A stretch of DNA of 64,000 nucleotides from SXRF01 sp038043465 (lineage in GTDB: Bacteria > Pseudomonadota > Alphaproteobacteria > Rickettsiales > SXRF01): the NCBI GenBank assembly GCA_038043465.1, contig JBBTBX010000006.1, forward strand, positions 248,001 through 312,000. Direction: 5' to 3'. Both the position numbers and the translations under genes were made by a program. The notes beneath the pieces are model-generated. The model had not been told where the DNA came from. It saw nothing but the letters and a program-made list of their open reading frames with translations, and searched no databases. Positions 1-8,932 of the stretch are shown here, piece after piece (the stretch's first letter is position 1; every line of letters starts with the position of its first letter).

Positions 1-1
1 T

Positions 2-145
2 GAATTTGTTACTTCTCCGGATATTGCTCCTAACTCACGTAATTTTGATGAGGTAATCGAGTCTGTTAATAAAACCAAATCATTCATCAAAGATTATAAT
101 GCCCGCATCAAAATAACGCAAAACCCAACTATTGCCGCCAAATAA
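2..145 (+). CDS. C-terminal end of an unidentified protein (partial)
   Basis: An open frame enters from the left edge and stops with TAA at 143-145, giving 47 residues. The tail is hydrophilic and ends in KITQNPTIAAK. No family is recognisable from so short a piece. Because a beta-oxidation gene follows 145 bp later on the same strand, a fatty-acid oxidation enzyme is possible, but that is only inference from position. Confidence 0.55.
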   Translation, partial: EFVTSPDIAPNSRNFDEVIESVNKTKSFIKDYNARIKITQNPTIAAK

Positions 146-150
146 ACCAA

Positions 151-269
151 TATACTCTTCTTATATACTCAAAGCAGTTCAAGAATTGGCTAGACAATCG
201 AGGCGAAGTGTAGAAAAACTACACGAGTTGAAGGTTAACGAAGCCAATTCTTGAAATGAGAAGAGTATA
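151..269. repeat. 119-bp nested palindromic element
   Basis: Three nested inverted repeats are visible. Outer arms are TATACTCTTCT (151-161) and its complement (259-269). Middle arms are TTCAAGAATTGGCT (178-191) with a perfect 14-bp complement at 242-255. The core hairpin is GTGTAG (208-213) with CTACAC (219-224). It fills the gap before the fadN-like gene and could end upstream transcription, although no T-run follows. The architecture resembles palindromic elements of Rickettsiales-type genomes; no second copy was seen here. Confidence 0.75.
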
Positions 270-290
270 ACCAGAAAGGATGATTTTGCT

Positions 291-2615
291 ATGACCACTA
301 TCAAAAAAGTTGCCGTTATCGGCTCAGGAGTAATGGGCAGTGGAATAGCAGCACACATCGCAGGCAGCGGAACTCCGGTAATTTTACTGGACATAGTACC
401 AGCTGGAGCAGAAAGCCGTAATATACTTACTGAAAAAGCAATAGAGAAACAACTCGCCAATAAACCATCAGGATTTCTGCACCCTAAAGTGACCAAGCTT
501 GTTACCTGTGGCAATCTTGAAGACAATCTGGATATGCTTGCCGATTGCGACTGGATTATTGAAGCAGTTCTAGAACGGCTTGATGTTAAACAGGATGTCT
601 ACCGTAAGATAGATACGGTACGGAAAGCAGGAAGCGTTATTTCCTCCAACACTTCCACCCTTCCATTAAAAACACTGACTGATGGTCTGCCTGAAAATTT
701 CAAGAAAGATTTCATGATTACCCATTTCTTTAATCCACCGCGCTTTATGCGTCTGCTGGAAGTTTTGGGTGGTGGTGATACGCGTAAGGAAGCAGTCCTC
801 GCTATAGAGCAATTTGCTGATGTGAAGCTGGGAAAAACTGTTGTTCATTGCAAGGACACTCCTGGATTCATCGCCAACCGCATCGGAGTATACTGGATGA
901 TGCTGGGACTTATAGAAGCTATGCGCCTTGGTATCTCGCCTGAGCAGGCTGACGCTGTTATGGGTAAACCGGTGGGAATGCCAAGCACTGGTATTTTTGG
1001 TTTGTTTGATTTGATCGGTATCGATCTGATGCCATTAATCGCCAAGGCTATGCTTGCCACCCTTCCGGAAAACGATGCTTTTAGAAAATTATATCAAGAA
1101 CCGGATCTAGTGAAAAAAATGATTGCCGACGGTTATACCGGACGCAAAGGCAAAGGCGGATTCTACCGCATGAATAAGGAAGGTGAGAAAAAAATCAAAG
1201 AGGTTATTGACTTTAAAACTGGTGAATACAAGCCGGTCAAAGGCAAAGTGGAACTGGCAAGTGTTGAAGCTGCTAAAAATGGAATTGGCGCACTTCTCAC
1301 TCATTCTGATATTGGTGGACAATACGCAGCTTCAGTGCTTGGTGGAACGCTGCTTTACGCCGCTTCGCTCATTCCAGAAATTTCTGATGATATTGCAGCA
1401 GTAGATGCAGCGATGAAGCTGGGATATAGCTGGAAATATGGTCCGTTTGAGATGATTGATAAGATCGGTGTCGATAATTTTGCGAGGATGCTGCAAGCAA
1501 AGGGGAAAGAAGTTCCTACATTAATTGCCAACGCTACAGGAAAAACACTATATTCAACCACCTCTGGTCAGAAAACCGCAATTAATATTAAAGGAGAGTA
1601 TATTTCAATTGTTCCGCCGGCAGGAACATTAATGCTTGTAGATATAAAATTAAGCAAAAAGCCGGTAATAAAAAATGCTTCCGCAAGCCTCTGGGATATT
1701 GGCGATGGCATTGCCTGCCTTGAACTTACCTCAAAAATGAATTCTGTCGATCCTGATATTTTATCACTGATTGAACAAACCGTCGCACTGGTTAAAAAAG
1801 ATTTCCGTGGGTTGGTTATAGGTAATGATGCCGATAATTTCTCGGTAGGGGCTAATCTCGGCTTCATGCTAATGGCAGCAAATATTGCCGCATGGAAACA
1901 GATTGAAGATGTCATCCGCGCCGGACAACATGCAATGATGGCACTTAAGCACGCTCCGTTTCCTGTTGTTTCCTCTCTAGCTGGTATGGCACTTGGTGGT
2001 GGTTGCGAAATTGTTCTGCACTCAAACGCAGTGCAGGCACATGTTGAATCATATCCTGGACTTGTAGAAGTTGGTGTCGGGCTTATTCCTGCCTGGGGTG
2101 GGTGTAAGGAAATGCTGCTGCGGCATATGGATATAAATAATCCAGCTAATGCCATGCCAACCGTCAGCAAAGTGTTTGAAATGATAGGCACGGCAAAAAC
2201 CGGTGGTTCGGCACTGGAAGCAAAAGATTTAAGAATTCTGCGTGAAAGCGATGGAATAAGCATGAACCGTACCCGCGTTCTTGCCGATGCTAAGGCACGC
2301 TGCCTATCTATGGTGGATGGTTATGAAGCACCGGCACCGCAAGCTTTGCGCCTGCCCGGTGAATCCGGAAAAGTGGCATTATTCATGGCTATTGATGGTT
2401 ATGCTGCTTCCGGCAAGGCAACCCCACACGATGTGGTGGTATCACGGGTACTAGCACAGGTTCTTACCGGTGGCGACACTGATATTGCTGATGAAATCAG
2501 CGAACAGAAAATATTAGATTTGGAAGTGGCCGGATTTATAGAACTGGTAAAAACCAAAGGAACAATTGCCCGCATTGAGCATATGCTGCAAACCGGAAAA
2601 CCACTTAGGAATTAG
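291..2615 (+). CDS. FadN-type 3-hydroxyacyl-CoA dehydrogenase / enoyl-CoA hydratase fusion
   Basis: Bifunctional beta-oxidation enzyme of 774 residues: hydrates 2-enoyl-CoA and oxidises L-3-hydroxyacyl-CoA with NAD. The N-terminus has the Rossmann motif GSGVMGSGIAAHIAG (about residues 11-25), followed by the dehydrogenase signature ITHFFNPPRFMRLLEV and the dehydrogenase C-terminal domain beginning near DTPGFIANRIG. The last third is a crotonase domain with AGMALGGGCEIVLHS near residues 563-577. Dehydrogenase-first order and this length match Bacillus FadN rather than E. coli FadB, where the hydratase comes first. An AAGGA lies about 11 nt before the ATG. The 3' end overlaps the convergent TonB receptor gene by 4 bp. 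A thiolase or acyl-CoA dehydrogenase partner is not seen downstream. Confidence 0.93.
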   Translation: MTTIKKVAVIGSGVMGSGIAAHIAGSGTPVILLDIVPAGAESRNILTEKAIEKQLANKPSGFLHPKVTKLVTCGNLEDNLDMLADCDWIIEAVLERLDVKQDVYRKIDTVRKAGSVISSNTSTLPLKTLTDGLPENFKKDFMITHFFNPPRFMRLLEVLGGGDTRKEAVLAIEQFADVKLGKTVVHCKDTPGFIANRIGVYWMMLGLIEAMRLGISPEQADAVMGKPVGMPSTGIFGLFDLIGIDLMPLIAKAMLATLPENDAFRKLYQEPDLVKKMIADGYTGRKGKGGFYRMNKEGEKKIKEVIDFKTGEYKPVKGKVELASVEAAKNGIGALLTHSDIGGQYAASVLGGTLLYAASLIPEISDDIAAVDAAMKLGYSWKYGPFEMIDKIGVDNFARMLQAKGKEVPTLIANATGKTLYSTTSGQKTAINIKGEYISIVPPAGTLMLVDIKLSKKPVIKNASASLWDIGDGIACLELTSKMNSVDPDILSLIEQTVALVKKDFRGLVIGNDADNFSVGANLGFMLMAANIAAWKQIEDVIRAGQHAMMALKHAPFPVVSSLAGMALGGGCEIVLHSNAVQAHVESYPGLVEVGVGLIPAWGGCKEMLLRHMDINNPANAMPTVSKVFEMIGTAKTGGSALEAKDLRILRESDGISMNRTRVLADAKARCLSMVDGYEAPAPQALRLPGESGKVALFMAIDGYAASGKATPHDVVVSRVLAQVLTGGDTDIADEISEQKILDLEVAGFIELVKTKGTIARIEHMLQTGKPLRN

Positions 2616-4618
2616 AATTTATAGGAAACCCCGCCATAAATACTGCGCCCGATTTCCGTCTGAGTCTGATAAAGGAATGGAGAAAATTCCTTATGCCTGT
2701 GGTCAAACAAATTCTGCCCAACCAGACTTACCTTTACCGAATCAGTCAAAGGATAGGAAAGCTTGGTATCAAAACGGTAATAAGCGGGAATATCTATGCC
2801 ATGCAGCTCAGAAACCGCATAAAGCGCATTATTCATCTCAATTTTATTCTGGAACAGATAGGTTGAGCTGACATTAAACATATTTTTAGGGTTTTTCCCC
2901 AAAAGCGAAGATACAATTTTGCTCTTATCATCAAATTTAAGATTAAGATAACTATAAGAACCAGTAAGTCTCCACGATGAATTAACATCATATCTAACTA
3001 ACACTTCACCACCGAATGAACTAGCCTTATTAGCATTCTGAGCTATAAGTGGCTGCAGCACATAAGTGCCGAATACTGTTGGATTTCCTAAAGTATCAAT
3101 ATTTAATTTATTATAGTCATTGTAATATCCAGCAATATCAACAGAGGCATTCTTAATCGGCTGGAAGCGATAACCAAGTTCATAGGAAATCAACTCCTCA
3201 GAATCCAACCTATCATTACCTTCGCTCTCAATTAATGTTGGAATCGGAACGGTAGCTGTTGGTGGTAATATGGCATATGATAATTGTCCATCAGCATCGA
3301 AGCGACTCGGAGTATGTACCGCCCGTGATATCGCACCCCAGACTGTCTGGGTATAAGACGGCACCCAGGACATGCGCACGCTTGGCTGCACTTCAAAACC
3401 GGAATAATCATTATGTTCAAACTTGGAACCAAGAGTTAAGAATAGCTCGCTAGGTATAAGGGCAATTTTATCTTGAAAAAATGCATTAAACAGATTGTCA
3501 TTTCTGGTGCGCGGACTCAAATTATATTGAGCACTTATGGGATCGTTCTTGTCATTGATAAATCTGTAACCGCCACCCCAGATAAACTCCTGCCTTTCCC
3601 ACCCTGACCAGAAATGCTGGAATTCAATATCAGCAGTATTAGCCGTATCATTAAAAAACAATGTTTCTGAGGATGCATTGTCAAAATATGCCTGCAAAGT
3701 AGTTTCTGAATCTTTGCTGTGTTTCTTCTCCCAGCGCGTCAGGATATTTCCACCCTTTAACTTGAAGCCTTTAGAAGAGCTATAGTATGTTCCGGATGTT
3801 AGATCAGGAAAAATGAACGGATCGTCTTCATCAATAGTATAAATATCACCCTGAACGGTTAGTTTATCATCAGCGGAAAGCTTCATGTCACTGCGGAATC
3901 CAGCCTGTTTCTTGCGCCATGAATCCCCGGCATCACTACCATCTGTATTATACTGATCGTCATAATCATTATATTTGGCATAGGTACGCGCATAACTACC
4001 ATCAGCAATCTTGCTGCCATAACGAACCGCACCGCCTATCATCTGGTTTCCGGCAGTCGCCGTCGCCAGACCGCCCTGCGTATCCCTGGCACTTTTGGTT
4101 ATAATATTGATAACACCATTTACCGCATTGGCTCCCCATAAGGTTGCCCCTGGTCCACGCACTATTTCAATACGGTCAATATCTTCCAGCATAACATCCT
4201 GAGAATCCCAGATAACGCCGGAGAATAATGGCGAATATACAGTCCTTCCATCAATCAGAACCAGAAGTTTATTGGCAAACTGGCTGTTAAACCCGCGAGA
4301 AGTAACAGTCCAGTTATTTGAACCGGATTGCGCCACCGAAATACCAGGAACCATACGCAACACCTCTGGAATATTAGTCGCGCTGGAACGTCTTATCTCA
4401 TCCTGAGTTATCACAAAAACGGCAGCCGCCGCTTCATTTTCCGGTTCAGATTTTTTGGAAACCGAGGTTACGGTAACATTGCCCAACTCTTCCAAGGATA
4501 AACTAAGAAGCTTTTCCACTTCAGCATCTTCGCTTGAAGAGGCAAACGCTGGAGGAGCGTAGCAAAACGCGACAGTAGAGAATACCGCAAATAATCTAGA
4601 GCGCAACATATTAACCAC
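2612..4618 (-). CDS. TonB-dependent outer-membrane receptor
   Basis: A 668-residue outer-membrane receptor for energised uptake of an unidentified ligand. A signal peptide is evident (basic MVNMLRSRLF, hydrophobic stretch, AFA-S cleavage near residue 26). The plug domain follows, with VFVITQDEIRRSSATNIPEVLRMVPG-type sequence, LLVLIDGRTVYSPLFSG and IDRIEIVRGPGATLWGANAV. The remainder is a beta-barrel rich in alternating aromatic strands and ends in Phe (YGGVSYKF), as expected for BAM-inserted barrels. The TonB box is not clear. No siderophore or vitamin genes flank it, so substrate cannot be inferred; the plug type resembles receptors of the BtuB/CirA/Fiu class. It converges on and overlaps the fadN-like gene by 4 bp. 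Confidence 0.92.
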   Translation of the reverse strand: MVNMLRSRLFAVFSTVAFCYAPPAFASSSEDAEVEKLLSLSLEELGNVTVTSVSKKSEPENEAAAAVFVITQDEIRRSSATNIPEVLRMVPGISVAQSGSNNWTVTSRGFNSQFANKLLVLIDGRTVYSPLFSGVIWDSQDVMLEDIDRIEIVRGPGATLWGANAVNGVINIITKSARDTQGGLATATAGNQMIGGAVRYGSKIADGSYARTYAKYNDYDDQYNTDGSDAGDSWRKKQAGFRSDMKLSADDKLTVQGDIYTIDEDDPFIFPDLTSGTYYSSSKGFKLKGGNILTRWEKKHSKDSETTLQAYFDNASSETLFFNDTANTADIEFQHFWSGWERQEFIWGGGYRFINDKNDPISAQYNLSPRTRNDNLFNAFFQDKIALIPSELFLTLGSKFEHNDYSGFEVQPSVRMSWVPSYTQTVWGAISRAVHTPSRFDADGQLSYAILPPTATVPIPTLIESEGNDRLDSEELISYELGYRFQPIKNASVDIAGYYNDYNKLNIDTLGNPTVFGTYVLQPLIAQNANKASSFGGEVLVRYDVNSSWRLTGSYSYLNLKFDDKSKIVSSLLGKNPKNMFNVSSTYLFQNKIEMNNALYAVSELHGIDIPAYYRFDTKLSYPLTDSVKVSLVGQNLFDHRHKEFSPFLYQTQTEIGRSIYGGVSYKF

Positions 4619-4734
4619 CCCGACCTATTATCTATATAAAATAATTTCAATTATCGGTAATAGCTTAATATGATTAAGAATAGATTAATTTACAAAATGA
4701 TTGTTGATATATACTAATTTCGTATGATTTTAAA

Positions 4735-5478
4735 TTAATTTAATAGTTCATAATTGTTTGAAAAAATTATATCTTTACCACCTTTTTCCCAATAACCATT
4801 ATGACAAAATCCACTTAAATCAGAAACAGTCAAATACCATTTAATATCTTCTCCCAAGACCCTGTCAGGTGGGTGTATCCCATTTACTATTTTAGTAGTT
4901 CTTACACCAAAACTGTTTGAGATCATCCTCCAGTTCCTCGCCATGGAATAGGTTGAACTTACAAATAAGTAGTGAATATTAGAACTCGTTACCTTGCTGT
5001 ACATGGCTTTACATAAACCAAATGTAACATCCTCTTCACCGCTGTCTTCCATAACAACAAATCTGGAAATTTCAGCATGTCTCACTTTATCAAGTCCCCA
5101 ATCAGGAAATAAATCGCGGAATATGTATTCGTCAACTTCAGTTGGCAATGACCAAGTTTCATCCCCTTCACGAATGGTAAGCCGACATCCGCCAAGACAA
5201 AGCCTACCTCTTCTAGCCACCAATATATGGCTCAATCTATCATATTTATCTTCACCGCCATCAAAACCCCTTAGATTAAATACCCTGCGATACCTATCTT
5301 CACGAAGGCGATAATATTGGTGTAAAAGTGCCGGATCTTCGGTGAACTCATATATAACCGGTTCACCTTTTGCATATGTATTAAATTCGCGCTTAGTCTC
5401 GATTGCCTGCAAGACACCTGTAAAATTCAGTGTTTCAGAATCATCTTCATGCATTTGTTGCGACATTTGTTCAGACAT
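4735..5478 (-). CDS. LuxI-family acyl-homoserine-lactone synthase-like protein
   Basis: A 247-residue GNAT-fold protein likely making an acyl-amino-acid or acyl-homoserine-lactone signal from acyl carrier and SAM. Residues invariant in LuxI proteins can be aligned: Arg and Phe in LREDRYRRVFNLRGF (about 57-71), the Asp pair in GGEDKYDRLSH, GGCRL for the conserved Arg, an aromatic in YIFRDLF, and the Glu/Arg pair in HAEISRFVV (about 137-145). The W34 equivalent appears replaced (GFDGGE). An extra 40-residue N-terminus is present. No LuxR-type receptor lies in the window, so it may be orphan, or may be one of the GNAT N-acyltransferases that share this fold. It stands alone, preceded by 350 bp of AT-rich DNA. 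Confidence 0.75.
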   Translation of the reverse strand: MSEQMSQQMHEDDSETLNFTGVLQAIETKREFNTYAKGEPVIYEFTEDPALLHQYYRLREDRYRRVFNLRGFDGGEDKYDRLSHILVARRGRLCLGGCRLTIREGDETWSLPTEVDEYIFRDLFPDWGLDKVRHAEISRFVVMEDSGEEDVTFGLCKAMYSKVTSSNIHYLFVSSTYSMARNWRMISNSFGVRTTKIVNGIHPPDRVLGEDIKWYLTVSDLSGFCHNGYWEKGGKDIIFSNNYELLN

Positions 5479-5828
5479 AAATTGTTAATTCCATAAGTTG
5501 ATATTAACCAAATATTAGAAATTATTAACAAACGCAACAGTTTTTTACGCACGAATCATCAAATTATTTAAATCCCGAGAATTATTAATATAGAGCCATT
5601 AGACAAACAGGCTATTGTATTTACACTTTTAGCCTGTGGATGTCATTAGCAATATAATGATTTATATCATATTTTTTTCTATAGTTGCTTTTATGCAACA
5701 TATTTAGATTTTTTTTATTTGCTACTTGAAGTAGAGTTTTTAATCATTTCCTGTCACAAACAGCTATACTCATTATGTATAATAATTATAAAGAATGAGT
5801 ATGAAATATAGGAAATAAGAAGTGAAAA
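5479..5828. other. 350-bp AT-rich intergenic region with palindromes
   Basis: No gene is visible. The stretch separates the luxI-like gene, whose promoter must lie here, from the last gene of the polysaccharide run. It holds a perfect 9-bp inverted repeat ATACTCATT/AATGAGTAT at 5766-5774 and 5794-5802 (19-nt loop), placed where a terminator for the leftward polysaccharide operon would not be expected to act, and a 13-bp palindrome CTACTTGAAGTAG at 5722-5734 that could be an operator. GTTGC/GCAAC arms also occur near 5685-5700. Confidence 0.5.
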
Positions 5829-6728
5829 TTAATATAAAGCATTGAATGGTGGCGACCAATTCAGCAGTTTGCGTGCTTCACTATCATCAACCTGCAACGA
5901 CATGCAGGTACGAATATAAATATCTTCCCTACCCAATATGCGACAACCAAATTTTAATATAAAATCGGGTAATGGTAATAATATCGGCGTAACCCCAATC
6001 TCTTTGCCAATATATCGAATAATATCAGCAGTGGAAACCGCCTCACCATCACTTAAAAGTAGAATCTTTCTGGATATATTTTCCAATGTCAGCATATTCC
6101 ATACAGCATCTACCAGATTATCTACTGCCAAAACACTGCGTTTATTTTTTATCGCGGCAAAAGGCATTGGTATTTTTTTTCTTATCAAGCTCTCCAGCAT
6201 TTGTAGATTGCCAGTTATTTTCTTACCATAAATAAGCGGTGGACGGATTATCACCCAATCCATTTTCTCACCAGCCACTTTCTGCAGATCCTGCTCTGCC
6301 GCAAGCTTCGAACGCGCATAGGCATCACAAGGATTAGGCCGATCGGAAGAGTGGAATTGGTGGTCAGGCAGTGTATATTCTCCGTGCACTTTTAACGTGC
6401 TTATAAATATGAAACGGCGCACACCGGCAGCAGCTGCACACTCCGCTAAATGGCGCGTGGCTTGCGTATTATTTATCTCATATTCTGAATCCGAAGCTCT
6501 GTTATCATGAGCTTTGGCAGCAGTATGGATAACCACGTCTACTCCCTGCAAATCCTCCGTCTTCAGCATGTTAATATCACGAATAAGCCGGCTCAAATGT
6601 TTTAAATTACCGGGAATTTTTTTGTCATCACGCGCAAGCAAAAGCAATTCCTTTGCTGGCAGGTTCATGCCGCGCAATACCAGCTGCTCACCAACAAAAC
6701 CGGTTGCTCCTGTGATAAGGATTTTCAT
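5829..6728 (-). CDS. NAD-dependent sugar epimerase/dehydratase (extended SDR)
   Basis: A 299-residue extended short-chain dehydrogenase acting on a nucleotide sugar, probably a 4-epimerase or reductase. The N-terminal NAD motif GATGFVGEQLV (residues 7-17) and the catalytic YARSK (Tyr-x-x-x-Lys, about residue 140) are present, with ISTLKVHGE for the Ser/Thr site. It resembles O-antigen WbpV-like epimerases often found beside the initiating sugar-phosphate transferase. It is the last gene of the leftward polysaccharide run; its ATG directly abuts the TAA of the upstream GT2 gene (TAAATG), so translation is probably coupled. Exact substrate is unknown. Confidence 0.85.
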   Translation of the reverse strand: MKILITGATGFVGEQLVLRGMNLPAKELLLLARDDKKIPGNLKHLSRLIRDINMLKTEDLQGVDVVIHTAAKAHDNRASDSEYEINNTQATRHLAECAAAAGVRRFIFISTLKVHGEYTLPDHQFHSSDRPNPCDAYARSKLAAEQDLQKVAGEKMDWVIIRPPLIYGKKITGNLQMLESLIRKKIPMPFAAIKNKRSVLAVDNLVDAVWNMLTLENISRKILLLSDGEAVSTADIIRYIGKEIGVTPILLPLPDFILKFGCRILGREDIYIRTCMSLQVDDSEARKLLNWSPPFNALY

Positions 6729-7496
6729 TTAAACAGCAGCTTTCGGCTTGCGCCAATATTGTGGAAAACGTGACAATATTTTCCTTATTATAAAAAATGG
6801 CGTTACATTAAAACCAAGCTCTTTACATGCACGATAGCAGTCGATATTGCTTTTTATTATACTGCGCAAACTATTATTGGAAGCACCGCCTGTACGCATA
6901 CGCGTCCATATCTCATTCACATAGCGGCTGCGTATTTTATGCAGCTCAAACCAGCTCACTGCCATTACAAAATCAGCTTGTTTGCGGTAGCGTATATCAA
7001 ACCCACCGAAACGTTCAAATAATGAACGGCGCGCAAAAAAAGTTGGATGAGCTGGCATCCAGCCTTTGAGGCAATCCCCTGCCCCGTGTTCATGTCCGCG
7101 CCAATAGCGGATTATTTTATCAGTGTCTTTCCTGTCAACATAGATAAGGTCGCTGTGACAAGCGTCAATATCAGGATCTGACATTACCGCCACAACTTCT
7201 TTAAGCACATCCTTGTGCATATAAACATCATCAGAATTCAGGAAAGCAACAACATCACCTGTAGCCCTCTGCCACCCCTTGTTCATGGCATCAAAGATAC
7301 CTTTGTCCGGTTCAGAAACAAGCAATGAGATATTGCTTTCATAACGCCTGATTATATCCTGCGTTCCATCGGTAGAACCGCCGTCAATGACTATATACTC
7401 CACATGCTGATAGGTCTGCCCGGCAATACAGCGCAAAGTATCTTCGATAGTATCTGCCGAATTGTAGCATACGGTTATAATGGAGATTTTAAGCAA
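6729..7496 (-). CDS. Family 2 glycosyltransferase
   Basis: A 255-residue GT-A enzyme transferring a sugar from a nucleotide donor to the growing lipid-linked glycan at the cytoplasmic face. The N-terminus reads ISIITVCYNSADTIEDTL; IDGGSTDGT (about 38-46) and VVAFLNSDDVY (about 84-94) supply the nucleotide- and metal-binding positions, with NSDD replacing the usual DxD. The start is TTG: no ATG is suitably placed and a good ribosome site (GGGAG, 6 nt spacer) precedes this TTG. It sits 20 bp downstream of the O-antigen ligase-like gene. Donor and acceptor are unknown. Confidence 0.88.
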   Translation of the reverse strand: MLKISIITVCYNSADTIEDTLRCIAGQTYQHVEYIVIDGGSTDGTQDIIRRYESNISLLVSEPDKGIFDAMNKGWQRATGDVVAFLNSDDVYMHKDVLKEVVAVMSDPDIDACHSDLIYVDRKDTDKIIRYWRGHEHGAGDCLKGWMPAHPTFFARRSLFERFGGFDIRYRKQADFVMAVSWFELHKIRSRYVNEIWTRMRTGGASNNSLRSIIKSNIDCYRACKELGFNVTPFFIIRKILSRFPQYWRKPKAAV

Positions 7497-7516
7497 AGAT
7501 ATCTCCCGGGTTATCT

Positions 7517-8932
7517 TTATGCATTTTGCAATATTTCCTGCTTATTCATAAGAGCGCGCTGATATGCTGATATTAATATACCTGTCATAGCATAAAACTG
7601 ATAAGTAACAAAATAATTGCCGGAAAATTGTTCTATTATCAAAATACTGCCCCAGAGCAGGAATGCTGTGTCAATTATATTATTTTCCTGATTGCGTTGT
7701 TTATGTACAAAGCCGCGAGAGAAATAAAAAATCAATCCGCAAACTACAAATAAATACAAGCCTCCACCGACAACACCAAGCTCTAAAAAAATATGTAATG
7801 TCAGATTGTGGGGCAATAATCTTTGTGATGATTCTCCTGTATATACTACATAATTATTAGCACCTATTCCGAAAACAGGGTTTTCTTCAAATATTTTCAA
7901 TGCGCTTAAAGACAGATAATATCTGGCAGAGATTGAGTTGCAATTGCTAGTACAATTGATATCCGGCAGGAATGTATTAAGCTTTGGCACTCCTGACCTG
8001 GGAATTTCTTCCTGCGCTGGCACAGCAGCGGGCTTCACTTTTTCAATATCACCCAAGTCATATTCATCCTGTTTTTTTACTACGTTTACCAGCTGATTAT
8101 ACCCGCTCAATAAAAAATCTGTTCTTACCTGCGGCATCATAACTAAAGCAAATAATATGGCAGATATAAGGAGTACTGCCTGTCTTAATAAAACTTTTAT
8201 ATTGTTATAATTAAAAAATACTATCGCAACGGCAGAAAACAATAAGCCACTGAGTATGGTGCTTCTGGTAGCAATAATTAACAGTACCCACACACACAGG
8301 AAAATCAATGTTGCTTTCATCCAGAAAAACTTACTGTCACGTATTTTGAATATAGGGCAGTGCAGCAATATAAGCAACGGCGCAAGTGCAAAACCGGCGA
8401 AAGTGTTGGTTGGTATACCACCATAATAATTAGGGTCATAATTCCAGAATAAGGTCGAAATCCGATCCTGATTATATTCATCTGCAGGTATAAAAATCAG
8501 CTCAAAACTAACTATAATAGCGGCAGCAATAGTCAGGAATAAAACGGTAAAAACAAATGCTTTCAACTCGTTTTTATTCAACAATCTTCCTGCCATAAAA
8601 GGAAAGGCCATAAATCCTATATAATTCTTGAAAAATAGTTGATGAGAATATTGCCCATGCATGATCAATGAAATAAGTATAAAAGCAAAAAATGCTCCCA
8701 TACAAATATCAATCCATGTTGGACGAAACTCTTTTCCATCTTTAAAAAAACGGGCAAGCAATAATACCGCCAGCACAGGAGCCACCAATAAAGCCGGACG
8801 ACTGATATCAAGATAATGATAAATTATTGAAAAAAATATCTGCCCAAAAAGCAGGATTGCCAGCAATATTGGAAACAGGAACGAAAATTTATTATTAAAT
8901 AAATCAATCTTCTCCAAAAGTGCTGACATCAT
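7517..8932 (-). CDS. O-antigen ligase/polymerase-type membrane protein
   Basis: A 471-residue multispanning inner-membrane protein with about 10-12 hydrophobic segments. A large periplasmic loop in the C-terminal half carries the WaaL/Wzy_C signature: IFEENPVFGIGANNY followed by LPHNLTLHIFLELG, typical of enzymes that polymerise or ligate undecaprenyl-linked glycans. Length fits WaaL, Wzy or PglL relatives; sequence alone cannot separate polymerase from lipid A ligase or O-oligosaccharyltransferase. It overlaps the upstream glycosyltransferase by 4 bp. It would act after the ABC flippase encoded at 25.9-27.7 kb. Confidence 0.85.
   Translation of the reverse strand: MMSALLEKIDLFNNKFSFLFPILLAILLFGQIFFSIIYHYLDISRPALLVAPVLAVLLLARFFKDGKEFRPTWIDICMGAFFAFILISLIMHGQYSHQLFFKNYIGFMAFPFMAGRLLNKNELKAFVFTVLFLTIAAAIIVSFELIFIPADEYNQDRISTLFWNYDPNYYGGIPTNTFAGFALAPLLILLHCPIFKIRDSKFFWMKATLIFLCVWVLLIIATRSTILSGLLFSAVAIVFFNYNNIKVLLRQAVLLISAILFALVMMPQVRTDFLLSGYNQLVNVVKKQDEYDLGDIEKVKPAAVPAQEEIPRSGVPKLNTFLPDINCTSNCNSISARYYLSLSALKIFEENPVFGIGANNYVVYTGESSQRLLPHNLTLHIFLELGVVGGGLYLFVVCGLIFYFSRGFVHKQRNQENNIIDTAFLLWGSILIIEQFSGNYFVTYQFYAMTGILISAYQRALMNKQEILQNA

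Noticed and set aside
1568..2263. A 231-codon open frame antisense to the fadN-like gene
   Set aside because: It lies wholly within a well-supported gene; the translation is low-complexity Ser/Ile-rich shadow sequence without a ribosome site.
5766..5802. Inverted repeat as an intrinsic terminator of the polysaccharide run
   Set aside because: The stem is AT-rich, the loop long and no T-run follows on the leftward strand.
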